Assembly: GCA_965222005.1 (NCBI GenBank)
Contig: OZ244935.1
Location: 3,410,001 to 3,474,000, forward strand
Direction of reading: 5' to 3'
DNA length: 64,000 bases
Source: CBDCTM01 sp965222005
GTDB lineage: Bacteria > Bacteroidota > Bacteroidia > Chitinophagales > Saprospiraceae
The notes under the pieces were generated by a model that saw only the letters and a list, made by a program, of their open reading frames with translations, was not told the DNA's origin and ran no database searches. Position numbers and translations under genes: made by a program. Below, piece by piece: positions 55,197 to 64,000 of this stretch. Every line of letters starts with the position of its first letter. Position 1 is the stretch's first letter.

Positions 55197-56708
55197 GTAA
55201 TTATTCAGAGTTAAAATTACGATAATAGAGAGAAATAAATTATTTTTTGGGATGCTACCGAAAGAATTACAAGATCAGATAAATAAAATACCAGAAGAAT
55301 ATCGGATTCTGTTCGAGCTTGTAATTTCATTGTTTACTGAGGAGATAAATCAATTAAAGGCACGGATAAAAGAGTTAGAGGATCAACTTTCGAAGAATAG
55401 TAATAATAGTAGTAAACCTCCATCTACAGATGGCTTTAAAAAAGTTCCAAAAAGCATAAAGCCAAAGAGCAATAAAAAAGCTGGCGGACAAAAAGGTCAT
55501 GAGGGAACAACGTTAAAAATAAGTGCCCAACCAGATAAAGTGGAAAAGCATAAAGTTGATACTTGCACAAATTGCAAAAAGAATTTAAGAGGTCAAAAGG
55601 CAGATTATACAGAGAAAAGGCAAGTATATGATATTCCGGAGATAAAAATAGGAATAACGGAGCATCACTCAGAAGTGAAGCAATGCGATTGTGGTTGTGT
55701 AAATAAAGCATTTCCGCAAGGAGTAGATTATGCTGTTCAATATGGCCCGAATATAAAAAGTATGGTGGTGTATTTGCAAGACTATCAATTATTACCATAT
55801 GAGCGGACAAAAGAGTTAGTAAATGATCTGTTAGGTCATTCGTTAAGTAAAGGGTCGTTGTATAATTTTCGGCAAAAAGCATTTGATAAGCTAGAAAGCT
55901 TTGAAGAGAAGTTAAAATCTCTACTGGATTTATGTTTAGTTTTGGGTTTTGATGAAACGGGTTTTAGAATCAATAAGAAAAGGTGGTGGTTGCATAGCTG
56001 TTCGACCGACCGGCATGCCTATTATGCAGTTCATCCAAATAGAGGTCAGCTAGCAATGGAGGACATAGGAATATTGCCTTTATATGAAGGAATTGCAGTG
56101 CATGACTTTTGGAAAAGCTATTACAAATATGACTGCAAACACAGTTTATGTAATGCCCATTTGCTAAGAGATTTGGTTTTCATAAAAGAACGATTTGAAC
56201 AAAAATGGGCAGAAGAGTTAATAGACTTATTGCTGAGATTACTACATCTGAAAAATAAAGCACTGGCAAGAGGCCAACAAGCTATATCATATACAACTGT
56301 CAAAAAGTACGAATCACTATATGATAAAATTGTCAGAAAAGGATTAAGACAAAATCCATTCAAACCACCACCTGTAAAGAAAAGAGGAAAAAAGAAAAAA
56401 TCACCTCCTCGAAATTTACTGGAAAGATTCAGAGACTACAAAACAGATATACTGAGATTTTTCTACGACTTTAAGGTGCCGTTTGACAATAATTTTTCAG
56501 AAAGAGATATTCGAATGATGAAAGTCAAGCAGAAAATATCCGGTTGTTTTAGATCTGTAAAAGGTGCCCAATTCTTTGCCAGAACCAGGTCATATATAAT
56601 GACTGCTCGTAAACAAAATGTCAATGTTTTTCATGCATTGAAGAGTTTGTTTACTGATAATGCTGTTGCTAATACTCTTGTTATGGCAGGACATCTCTGA
56701 ACAGTTAC
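55197..56708 (+). mobile_element. IS66-family element, copy 2 (intact), 1512 bp
   Basis: TIRs GTAATTATTCAGAG and GTAACTGTTCAGAG, with a perfect 8-bp duplication GATTTTTT (55189-55196, 56709-56716). Contains only tnpC, as in the ISBst12-type subgroup. Confidence 0.95.
55252..56700 (+). CDS. tnpC: IS66-family transposase TnpC
   Basis: 482 aa. N-terminal leucine-rich coiled part (TEEINQLKARIKELEDQL), Ser/Pro linker, zinc-finger-like CTNC and CDCGC, DDE core with GFDETGFRI (Asp), HDFWKSYYKYDC (Asp) and NNFSERDIRMMKVKQK (Glu), and a C-terminal tail. No TnpA/TnpB, consistent with the single-ORF subgroup. It is the intact counterpart of the MITE-split copy at 573-2220. Confidence 0.96.
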   Translation: MLPKELQDQINKIPEEYRILFELVISLFTEEINQLKARIKELEDQLSKNSNNSSKPPSTDGFKKVPKSIKPKSNKKAGGQKGHEGTTLKISAQPDKVEKHKVDTCTNCKKNLRGQKADYTEKRQVYDIPEIKIGITEHHSEVKQCDCGCVNKAFPQGVDYAVQYGPNIKSMVVYLQDYQLLPYERTKELVNDLLGHSLSKGSLYNFRQKAFDKLESFEEKLKSLLDLCLVLGFDETGFRINKKRWWLHSCSTDRHAYYAVHPNRGQLAMEDIGILPLYEGIAVHDFWKSYYKYDCKHSLCNAHLLRDLVFIKERFEQKWAEELIDLLLRLLHLKNKALARGQQAISYTTVKKYESLYDKIVRKGLRQNPFKPPPVKKRGKKKKSPPRNLLERFRDYKTDILRFFYDFKVPFDNNFSERDIRMMKVKQKISGCFRSVKGAQFFARTRSYIMTARKQNVNVFHALKSLFTDNAVANTLVMAGHL

Positions 56709-56721
56709 GATTTTTTTATTC

Positions 56722-56736
56722 ATTCTGACTAACGTT
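56722..56736 (-). other. Possible attC arm at the IS110 junction
   Basis: ATTCTGACTAACGTTAG: the AAC (56731-56733) sits where the attC preceding the TfoX/NTF2 cassette is expected, and the IS110 sequence starts right after it. The rest of the site is missing. Confidence 0.3.
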
Positions 56737-57864
56737 AGCTAGAACCTTGATTATCAATAGCTCTTTTTTCATGAGCTAGTCTGTATCTTTCTCTTGTAAA
56801 TACACCTAAATCATTAGGATCAATTCCGAATTTACTGATTTTCTTTCTCAATTGAGCTATGGCACGTCGCTTTTCATCAAGAAACTGATAGGTGTTAATT
56901 GGCTGGTATGATTGCTTCTTTGTGACCATATTCCAGAGTATGACTGCTATTTTTCTTGCGGTTGCGGTAATGGCTGCTTGTCTGCCTTTTCTGAAGGCAA
57001 TCTTCCTGAAAAACTTTCCAAGATCGGAGTCTTTCAAGTTGCCCACGGCATTGGCTGCATTGCGTAGAGCAATCTTAAGTCGGTTGCTTCCTTTTGGTAT
57101 TCGATTTGTGAGTATCCTTCCCCCGCTGATTTTGTTGTTTGGTGCTAGCCTTAACCAGGAGGCAAACTTTTTGGCACTTGAAAACTTCTTGATTCCATCA
57201 GGGCCAATTTCACTCATGAATGTCAGTACTGTTGAATAACTCACTCCAGGAATGGTGAGCAAATCCACTCCGTCAAAATATTGGTAAGCCACAATATTTA
57301 AGTTGATCCCTCTTAATGAGTTCTTATTGAGTCTTTTATCTGGTTTTTTCTCTGGCAAGTCATCTACTACAATATCCTTGGCTTCAATTACTTCGTTGAG
57401 AAATTTGACAATTTCTTTATCGCAGTCTTCTATTTTTGATTTGTAAAATTCATGTCTATCAAACTCTTGTCTGAGTCCGAACAAGTAATCTTTCCTTTTA
57501 TTTGAAACCAAAGCTTTCGCTATTTCTTCTTTCGATTTTTTACAATTGTAATGTCTATGATTTGCGAGAGATTTGGGATCAAGATTTCCAGCGCAGATAT
57601 CTTTGATAATTTTCATTCCAGTTAATCCTGTAACATCGCGAACTACTACATCCAACCTGAAATTCAGCCACTTAAGAAACTTCTGCATTTTGTGGGAACA
57701 GTCAGCTTTCTGTGCAATCATGTTTGCTCGATGTCTGCATAGTGTTCTTAATCTTTCAGTTGTTTCGTCTGGTAAGAATGAAGAAGGCAACAAACCCAAA
57801 GAGTGCATTTTTTGTATCCACTGGCAATCCAATACGTCGGTTTTCTTTCGATTGATGTTCTTGG
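56735..57864 (-). mobile_element. IS110-family element, 5' part removed by IS21
   Basis: The transposase stop is at the very edge (56735) of the AAC arm. The N-terminal side ends at 57864, where IS21 copy 2 begins. The missing N-terminal part is not on the other side of IS21, so more than a simple insertion occurred. Confidence 0.75.
56735..57864 (-). pseudogene. IS110-family transposase lacking its N-terminus
   Basis: The open frame continues to the IS21 junction (reading KNINRKKTDVLDCQW), so the annotated Met at 57832 is internal. About 375 residues remain. Present: the last Asp of the DEDD domain (KTDVLDCQW), the central coiled region, and the Transposase_20 domain with LLTIPGVSYSTVLTFMSEIG and FASWLRLAPNNKISGGRI, where the catalytic Ser region would be. 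The first DEDD residues are missing, so it is probably inactive. Confidence 0.88.
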
Positions 57865-57939
57865 TGCAAATTCCGGAGTTGCTGACCCACCCATTTCGGA
57901 GTCATTGACCCATGTGGATAACTTACGATTTCAATGATG

Positions 57940-58674
57940 CTAAGATAGTTGATTTATAGGTTTCCTTAAACTTTTTCCTTTTAATTCTATTCGATGTGCT
58001 TTGGGGACGATCCGGTCAAGGATGGCATCTGCCAAAGTTGGTTCATTAAAATATTGGTGCCATTTACTCACTGGCAGTTGAGAGCAAATAATAGTAGCGG
58101 CGTTTTCGTAACGGTCTTCCAAAATCTGTAACAAGATTAACTTTACCTGATGTGTGATGGGTTGTAATCCAAAGTCATCAAAGATGATGAGTTTAGCTTT
58201 TTTTAATCTGTCCATCCACTTGATTAAGGTGCCGTCTGTTTTGGCTAAAGCGATCTGTTCGGTGAATCGATTCATGTTAAAGTAAAGTGTTCGGTATCCA
58301 TTGACACAAGCGTTATTTCCTAAAGCGCAAGCCAGGTATGATTTACCACAACCAGTGGCGCCGGTAATCAAAACATTTTCTCCTCGGTCGAGGTAAGCAC
58401 AGTCTGCAAGGAGCATTAATTTTTCCTTGGAGAGATTTCTTGTTTTAGAACAATCGATGTCTTGAATGTTGGCTTGATAACGAAGTTTGGAGAGTCTTAA
58501 AAACATTTTCATTCGCTTGTGCCAACGATGCTGTTTTTCTGCATCAATCAGATTGGCAATCATTTCATGTGCGTCTGCTTGCTGGTTGATTGGTAATCCA
58601 AGAGCTGCCTCGTAAGCATCCGCCATGCCTGTTAATTTTAGCATTCTCATAATTTCCAGAGATCCGTTTTTCAT
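57940..58674 (-). CDS. istB: IS21-family helper ATPase IstB, type a
   Basis: 244 aa DnaC-like AAA+ ATPase: Walker A GATGCGKS (about residue 107), Walker B LIIFDDFG. Lies 87 bp downstream of istA. Missing in copy 1 at 2276-5653. Confidence 0.96.
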   Translation of the reverse strand: MKNGSLEIMRMLKLTGMADAYEAALGLPINQQADAHEMIANLIDAEKQHRWHKRMKMFLRLSKLRYQANIQDIDCSKTRNLSKEKLMLLADCAYLDRGENVLITGATGCGKSYLACALGNNACVNGYRTLYFNMNRFTEQIALAKTDGTLIKWMDRLKKAKLIIFDDFGLQPITHQVKLILLQILEDRYENAATIICSQLPVSKWHQYFNEPTLADAILDRIVPKAHRIELKGKSLRKPINQLS

Positions 58675-58761
58675 AATTATTGATTGTTTTATATCCCTTT
58701 ATAATTTTATATTATCTAAGGGAGTAGTTAAAAAATAAATGTTATTGAGTTCAATAGATAC

Positions 58762-60327
58762 CTATTGATAAGCCTCAGGGCCTCTTATATTTTCGTGTTC
58801 CCCTATTGTGAGTGAGTCAAATAATTCAAGTTGATCATCAACGGTGTCGAGTTTTCGAACTAAGATATTTTTGATCATGTAATAGCTTGCCTTATCTGCT
58901 TTTTGGCAACGAAGAGCAGCTCGCTCCAAACGTTCAGAATTATACTTTTTTGCAAAACCTAAAATACCTTGGCAGCTACCATAAGATTGGGCTTCATGGA
59001 TTCTGGAGAGTAGAATATGCTGGATAGCCCAGCGAGTAGCAGGACCTATTTGCTCAGCCTGACTAAGAAAATAAGCGGCATCAAAGCCTTTTGCTTTTTT
59101 CCACTCCCTGTGCGACCGAGGCATATGTTCCATTTTTGTCTGGTACTGTTGTGACCCGGTGTAGTAAACTCGCTTGTGAGTTGCAACCCGTTGATTATCA
59201 ATATATACCTCTACATTTTTTGAGGTGTAAATGACGGTCGCTTGTTGTTTTGCATATTGAAAAGGGACAGAGTAAAAAGCTTTGTCCTCTCCTAGAAAAA
59301 CATGATAGTTCCTTCTAACTTGAGGTGTGATGGTCTTTTTAAGTTCAAACAGATCACAAGGGAGTGATCTCATTACAGGCAATTCAAAAGCTTCAAAAAC
59401 ACTTTTGCGTGTACCTTGTTTTTGTTGATAGGGTTTATTATTATGTTGGCTTAGCTGCTCTGTGATTGCTGCATTTAACTCCTCTATACTATGAAAAGTC
59501 TCGTTTCTCAATGGAGCATAAATGCGTCTGTAAACCGTATTCACCATGTTTTCTACACTCGCTTTATCTTTGGGTTTTCCAACGCGAGTGGCACTTAAAT
59601 CGAGCTGATAATGTGCAGCTAATTGTACACATAATTCATTAAAAGTAGGTTCGTATTTATCAGCTCGACTAACATATGATTTTAGATTATCGGATAAAAT
59701 AACTTGAGGTAGTTTACCGAAAAAAAGAAGCGCTTGATTTAATCCATAAATAAAGTCAGCTACCTTTTGAGAGGGAAGTGCGATGGCAAAAGTATATTGA
59801 CTATGTGGCATCACCGCTACCAAAACTTCGCATTCATGAACTTCTCCAGTAGTTAAATCTACCCATCGCATTTTCTTTCCAGCGAAGTCTACTTGCATGA
59901 CATTACCTGCTTGGTGCGCTAAGCTAATCGTCAAATCTCGTCGTCCTATCTCGCGTTTAAAGTGTTCACAAAATTGAGTGTAACTATAACCATCTGGGTG
60001 TTCTTCGATGTACTCCTCCCACAATAAATAGCGAGTTACACCCACTCGTTTTAATTCTTTTATCCAATCATCAATCTTACTTTTAAAAGCCTCTTTTCGT
60101 TGTTCAGCCACTGTATTTTTAGAGGGATAAAACACCGCAGTGAAAGCGGAATCGTCCAATGAAAGAACTCGCGCAAGATCTTCATCAAAGGCTTTCCCAA
60201 GTCTTACATAATGCTTCACTGTGTTTTTAGAAACTTGTAATCTACTTGCTGTGGCGCGAAGAGAACTCGTGCTGATATAGGTTTTAATAATCGTTCTTAC
60301 TTGATCCATACGTTTAAATTGTCCCAT
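58762..60327 (-). CDS. istA: IS21-family transposase IstA, type a, copy 2
   Basis: 521 aa with HTH (residues 8-45) and intact DDE core (VDFAGKK, ILSDNLKSYV, DKASVENMV). One residue differs from copy 1. With istB next to it this copy can be active. Confidence 0.96.
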   Translation of the reverse strand: MGQFKRMDQVRTIIKTYISTSSLRATASRLQVSKNTVKHYVRLGKAFDEDLARVLSLDDSAFTAVFYPSKNTVAEQRKEAFKSKIDDWIKELKRVGVTRYLLWEEYIEEHPDGYSYTQFCEHFKREIGRRDLTISLAHQAGNVMQVDFAGKKMRWVDLTTGEVHECEVLVAVMPHSQYTFAIALPSQKVADFIYGLNQALLFFGKLPQVILSDNLKSYVSRADKYEPTFNELCVQLAAHYQLDLSATRVGKPKDKASVENMVNTVYRRIYAPLRNETFHSIEELNAAITEQLSQHNNKPYQQKQGTRKSVFEAFELPVMRSLPCDLFELKKTITPQVRRNYHVFLGEDKAFYSVPFQYAKQQATVIYTSKNVEVYIDNQRVATHKRVYYTGSQQYQTKMEHMPRSHREWKKAKGFDAAYFLSQAEQIGPATRWAIQHILLSRIHEAQSYGSCQGILGFAKKYNSERLERAALRCQKADKASYYMIKNILVRKLDTVDDQLELFDSLTIGEHENIRGPEAYQ

Positions 60328-60584
60328 GTTCTTGACCGTTTTTTTGCTTGAAAAAAACTGCGAACATGGCTATTTAATCGTAAGTATCCACTATATATAA
60401 GGCGGGTCAGTACGCCGGAATGACAGTCGCCTAAAACAAATCAAGGGGGTCAATATGCCGGAATGACGGCTCCTCCTAACAAGCTTAGGTGGGTCAGTAT
60501 GACCGAAATGTTACTAACATTTGCCCTAATTGGGGGTGGGTCAACAACTCCGAAATGGGTGGGTCAGTATGGCCGGATTTTACA

Positions 60585-61069
60585 TTGATGGAATCATTTT
60601 AGACATAGTCCATGTAAGCGAATACGTTTGGGATTGTGCCAATGCCATATTTGGAGAAAGTTCTAAGTTGAGAACAAGCTGGGTCAGAGGGGTGTTAAAA
60701 GATATATTGGAAGGAGGAACTGAAAAGGTAATAAAAGACCTTGTGTTGAATAGAGACAAAACAGAATTATCGACAAACAAAAAGAAGCAGTTAAATAAGG
60801 CAATCACCTATTTGACTAACCATAAACACAAAATGAATTACGCTGATTTTTTGAAAAAGGGGTATCCAATCAGTTCAGCTCTGGCAGAGTCTACTTGTAA
60901 GCATTTGGTCAAAGATAGAATGGAGCAAAGCGGTATGAGATGGTCATCCAAGGGGGCGCAAAACATGCTTGACCTTAGAGCTGTAAAACAAAACGGAGAC
61001 ATCGAAGATTTTATACAATTCGTCAGACTAAGGGAACGAAAAGTAAATTTAGTCCGATTAGCTGCTTAA
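60585..61069 (+). pseudogene. ISKra4-family transposase, C-terminal fragment
   Basis: Encodes the last 160 residues (from DGIILDIVHVSEYVW) of the 517-aa protein at 20335-21888, without change that I can see. The reading frame happens to stay open into the IS21 end (from 60530), but the product lacks most of the catalytic domain. Confidence 0.92.
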
Positions 61070-61098
61070 ATACAAAACCCCTAATTTGTCATGCACTC
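60585..61098 (+). mobile_element. ISKra4-family element, 3' fragment
   Basis: Matches 21404-21917 of the complete copy, including the right TIR ending TGTCATGCACTC. The left part is replaced by IS21 copy 2. Its right end sits inside the gene at 61099-62654. Confidence 0.93.
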
Positions 61099-62654
61099 GT
61101 TTGAATAGTTTTACTTGCTTCACGGCTAAGCTCAAATCTGTCCGTACTCTCTAATTCTCTTTCTTCAACTTTTATCGTTTCAGTCTCCGTAATATTATCT
61201 TCGATGGTTTGGTTAAATCTTCGATGGTCTCGAACTTTTAATTCGCCTTTCAGAATGTTTTCAATGTGAGCAACATCTCTGCCTTCATATCCTTTGAGTT
61301 GTTGTTTTACGATAATTAAATCGGCAATACCTGACGGGGCAACACTCCCTTTTGTTCTTGGAACTCGTTTATCCATGATTTGAAGACTGTATTCTTGAAA
61401 ACTCTCAATCATAGATAAATGCCCCCACATAGACATTTTAGGAATTGAAGTAATTACCATAGTATTACCAATTCGCTTAATAGATTTAGTTTTTTGTGTT
61501 TGAGTTAACAATTCAAGTTCGTCTGACAATACCTCCATTTCAAGTTTCAAATCAGCAATTATTTTGTCAATTCCAACCTCAGAAATATTCAACCTTCTCT
61601 CTTTTAATAGCTCTATGGTTTCTTTTGAAAGTAGATTTTCTGTTCCAATCCTATATCTAAATTGAGTTGAAAGAATAGAAATAGGTCTAAATATTTTAGC
61701 CCCCGAAAATATGTTAATACTCTTTTGAATATTTGATGAGATATATAGTTTCGAATTGTCTAAATTATTATTAATAATTTTTCCTGCATCTTTTCCTTTT
61801 TCAATTAAAGTCCTTGCATTTAATATCTTTAACTGTCCAAGAGTATTTAATTGATTAATCTGCTCCTTTAGTATATTTAATGGTTGAAGCTCTTTCGGAG
61901 GGACAAAGCCATCATGGGCTTGTTGTGGAGTGGATTCGAGATGATTATGGTCAATGCTCATTATTTCTTTAATGGCATTTTTTAACCTCCGATACAATTC
62001 AGCTTTCTCCTTAATTTGTTTCTTTTTTTCTTCATGCTTCTTTCTTTCAACCTCTTGCTGACGTTTTCTTTCTTCTTCCTTCTGTGTCAAGATGCTTTTC
62101 AAATCAGATTGAGAGGGTAATTTCAAAGACCTCTTTCTATATTTTTTTAATAAAGTTCCCGTTTTTAATGCACCCACATCAGAGCCAATCTTGTTGATAA
62201 TTTCCAAATCTCTTAATGCATTCGATAATTCCTCAATTGGTTTTCGATGATGCTCAGGTAAATGTTTAATTGCTATTATACTATCTTTTAATCCCTCTAC
62301 TGACTTTAAAAACTCATTGTCTTTTAAAGTCGCAGCTACGGTCGTCCCAAACGTATCTTTAACGGAATTTTTTAATTCGTTTTGGGTGATATTATCCTTC
62401 TTGACAAGTACATTTAACTTTTCTTGAAAAGCTTTGATTTTATCATGAATTTTCAGGTTACTTAAATCTTTGATAAATATATTTCCATTCACAAATTGAT
62501 TTGATGCGTTTTTTAGTATTTCTCTTGGATTTTCTTTCCCAATTGAAGTAGCTAAAGTTGCTTGATAATTTGAATTTTGACTTAAATCAATTATCAAATC
62601 TTTTTCGTTTTTTACTGGGGGTCTTTGCAAGACAAATTTAAATAATGATTCCAT
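61089..62654 (-). pseudogene. Large unknown protein, 3' end cut by ISKra4
   Basis: From ATG 62654 (MESLFKFVLQRPPVKNEKDL) about 518 native residues remain to 61099, plus a few from the ISKra4 end. A charged coiled-coil (residues about 195-235, QKEEERKRQQEVERKKHEEK) sits mid-protein. Near the C-terminus, the stretches SGIADLIIVKQQLKGYEGRDV, VAHIENILKGEL and RDHRRFNQTIEDN (Arg/Glu-rich) look strongly conserved in style and recall large secreted or structural proteins, but I name no family. The residues upstream of 62654 come from attC 42. Probably only the N-terminal part of a larger protein. Confidence 0.6.
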
Positions 62655-62691
62655 TTTTTTGTTTTTGATGATTTTTGTTTTTTTTAATGAG

Positions 62692-62757
62692 AGAGAACGG
62701 TCCGCGTATGTGACGTGCCGCCGATTAGGCGGTATGTGCATATACGCATTGTTAGCG
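62692..62757 (-). other. attC site 42 (short type), attC of the lipoprotein cassette
   Basis: GAGAACGG ... TTGTTAGCGG with GCGTATGTG / CATATACGC arms and an inner GCCGCCGATTAGGCGGT hairpin. Confidence 0.88.
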
Positions 62758-62799
62758 GTTGGCTTTTTTATTTGCTGTTCAGAATTTTATATTTATTAG

Positions 62800-63408
62800 T
62801 TAACGATTCCTAACAGCACTAATTTCACTAATAGATTTCCAAGTTCCTTCTTCAGTAAATACTTCATATTTCCATTGAAATGAGTTTTTCTTAATATCAA
62901 AGAAAGTTACTAGCCATTTTCCTGACCTATCATGCATTTGTATGGTCTCATTCTTATATTCTGCTTGAAATTTTGGTGATATTTTATGAGGTTTAGAATT
63001 TAGGACTACAATTTCCCATAATTTTGTCTTTGGATTAAATATAAAAATTCCTGTTGCAAAATATTCTTTTACTTCTGCATTGGGAGAATTATCTTCTTGC
63101 CACCAATTATTTAATAAAGCATGTCCCCCTAGTACATATTCCCATTTCCATTTCGCTTTATTAATATACCATTTTTCATTGTTTTCATCAGAGGTATCCA
63201 AGTCTCTTGAAATACACTCCCATTCTCCTACAAGTTGTCCAAATTGGCTTGTTTCAACAGGAGCTCTTGGATTTATTGATCTAACTTTTTTTGACTGTTC
63301 AGTTTCATTTATCCCTTGATGCTCTTTTTCCTTTAGCACATTACACGCCAAAATGAGCACAATGCTACTTAAGAAAAGTAATTGAATTACTATTTTTATG
63401 TTTTTCAC
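62800..63408 (-). CDS. Lipoprotein, DUF1579-like
   Basis: 202 aa from a GTG at 63408 (VKNIKIVIQLLFLSS). The longer reading from 63438 starts with a TTG in the last bases of the group II intron. The signal peptide ends in the lipobox LILAC, so Cys is lipidated and the protein is membrane-anchored. FGQLVGEWEC and the beta-rich WKWEYVLGGHALLNNWW resemble DUF1579-type lipocalin-like proteins. Group II intron copy 2 lies 25 bp upstream and separates the gene from the preceding attC. Confidence 0.75.
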   Translation of the reverse strand: MKNIKIVIQLLFLSSIVLILACNVLKEKEHQGINETEQSKKVRSINPRAPVETSQFGQLVGEWECISRDLDTSDENNEKWYINKAKWKWEYVLGGHALLNNWWQEDNSPNAEVKEYFATGIFIFNPKTKLWEIVVLNSKPHKISPKFQAEYKNETIQMHDRSGKWLVTFFDIKKNSFQWKYEVFTEEGTWKSISEISAVRNR

Positions 63409-63473
63409 TATGCTAAATTTTATTTTGTTTTTTGTCAAGTAGACCTGGGGGATTTCACCCCAAGCCTCTCACA

Positions 63474-63507
63474 GAACCGTACGTGATAGTCTCCCATCAT
63501 ACGGCTC
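63474..63507 (-). ncRNA. Group II intron domain V, copy 2
   Basis: 34-nt hairpin identical to 8845-8878 (GAGCCGTATG...CGTACGGTTC). Confidence 0.9.
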
Positions 63508-63521
63508 CTATTATACAGAGA

Positions 63522-64000
63522 TTAAGCATTAATAAATCCTTCTTTCCAGTGAGCAAATAGGTTTGGTTGTTTGACCTTAAACCTTTTAAGCCACTCACAG
63601 GCTTTAATATACGATTTATTTAAGTGCTTGTACCTATTTCTAGCCCATTCAGTGAGCCTTCTGTTGAAGATCTTGCAGATTGCATTTAGATTTCTTTTTC
63701 TAAACTTACCATAGTAATTGATCCAGCCTTGTAATTTAGCATTGAAGTAGGCTGCTATTTGTTCTATGCTACGTTCTGTCCATCTGTTGAATCTGCTTGC
63801 TTTAATTTCAGAAGTTATCTTTTTCGAACTCGATTGACTTATAGCGCAATCAAATCCCAAAAACATCTTTCCTGACTTCAAGGCTGTTGGTCTGGGTTTG
63901 AAACAGTACCCTAGAAAGTTGAAACTGACTATTTGGTGATTTGCCCTTTTTTTGTACTTTTTGCAAAATGCTATTTTCGTTTTTACTTCATGTAATTTCA
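63522..64000 (-). CDS. ltrA: Group II intron reverse transcriptase/maturase, C-terminal part
   Basis: Frame open to the window edge; the first Met inside (63881) is internal. Contains the end of the RT domain and the maturase X domain (RWTERSIEQIAAYFNAKLQG), same as copy 1. Confidence 0.94.
   Translation of the reverse strand, partial: KLHEVKTKIAFCKKYKKRANHQIVSFNFLGYCFKPRPTALKSGKMFLGFDCAISQSSSKKITSEIKASRFNRWTERSIEQIAAYFNAKLQGWINYYGKFRKRNLNAICKIFNRRLTEWARNRYKHLNKSYIKACEWLKRFKVKQPNLFAHWKEGFINA

Larger units (their letters stand above)
57865..60584 (-). mobile_element. IS21-family element, type a, copy 2 (complete), 2720 bp
   Basis: Ends TGCAAATTCCGGAGTTGCTG and TGTAAAATCCGGCCATACTG, both continuing into ACCCACCCATTTCGGAG. 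Contains istA and istB. The flanks (IS110 left, ISKra4 right) are unrelated, so no target duplication; it marks a recombination junction between two loci that each carried it. Confidence 0.92.
63434..64000 (-). mobile_element. Group II intron, copy 2 (3' part, runs off window)
   Basis: Matches 8352-8918 of copy 1. The exon junction is right after CTACTTGAC (minus strand), directly before AAAAAACAAAATAAAATTTAG (20 or fewer given: AAAAAACAAAATAAAATTTA). Same orientation as the downstream lipoprotein gene. Confidence 0.92.

Noticed and set aside
60530..61069. A 179-aa intact gene at the IS21/ISKra4 junction
   Set aside because: It is an accidental fusion of IS21 end sequence to the C-terminal part of the ISKra4 transposase.
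61089..62741. N-terminal extensions of several cassette genes (62654, 18202, 28718, 14420, 11799) to earlier starts
   Set aside because: The extra residues are translated attC or leader sequence and differ in character from the body; the downstream ATG gives a signal peptide or normal N-terminus.
1..64000. tRNA, rRNA or replication-origin features
   Set aside because: Nothing resembling tRNA cloverleaf consensus, rRNA segments or DnaA/iteron boxes was noticed; the whole window is cassettes and mobile elements.

Overview
The window is an AT-rich stretch of a bacterial chromosome or large replicon, most likely from a member of the Bacteroidota. This rests on codon and base use, on the kinds of cassette proteins (lipoproteins, beta-barrels, Uma2, DUF433/DUF5615, AAA+DUF4143), and on the IS content; genus cannot be told. 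It is the interior of a very large integron gene-cassette array. I count 42 attC-like recombination sites (AAC...GTT ends with an imperfect palindrome between), spaced about 0.5 to 5 kb apart. No integrase gene and no attI site lie inside the window.

Orientation: from about 11.8 kb to the right end, 39 attC sites and every cassette gene read on the minus strand, so the integrase end should lie beyond the right edge. From 5.8 to 10.1 kb, three attC sites and the Fic gene read on the plus strand. The switch falls at an IS481-family copy (10140-11561) that has cut a DinB-like gene, which points to an IS-mediated inversion or fusion of two arrays.

Cassettes with genes: Fic protein; DinB-like (broken); two Uma2 nucleases; an EAD11-like/TM protein; an outer-membrane beta-barrel; YoeB/YefM; a caspase-like protein; a three-gene system of small membrane protein, Trypco1 and trypsin-STAND NTPase-WD40 (last gene split by IS200); a two-gene cassette present twice; a 334-aa unknown; DUF433/DUF5615; an SH3-domain protein (split by a MITE); GNAT/Xre; AAA-DUF4143; a membrane protein; NTF2-like/TfoX; a large unknown (truncated); and a lipoprotein. 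Several resemble toxin-antitoxin or biological-conflict modules.

Between them lie 22 cassettes without a convincing gene, which fall into five repeat families (A x4, B x4, C x7, D x5, E x2), each with its own attC type. All five share a short motif, GCCNACCCGCTT on the cassette-sense strand. Families A and D carry a strong GC hairpin plus T-run next to their attC.

Mobile elements: IS5 (partial), IS66 x2, IS701-like, two kinds of IS21 (three copies), IS200 x3, IS481 x3, ISKra4 x2 (one partial), an IS4/ISNCY-like element, IS110 (partial), a group II intron x2 (one partial) and a 190-bp MITE x2. Many ends could be set exactly from target duplications or by comparing filled and empty cassette copies. 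IS481 and the group II intron sit just downstream of attC sites in a constant orientation. Both window ends (0-5.7 kb and 55-61 kb) are IS pile-ups of the same elements.
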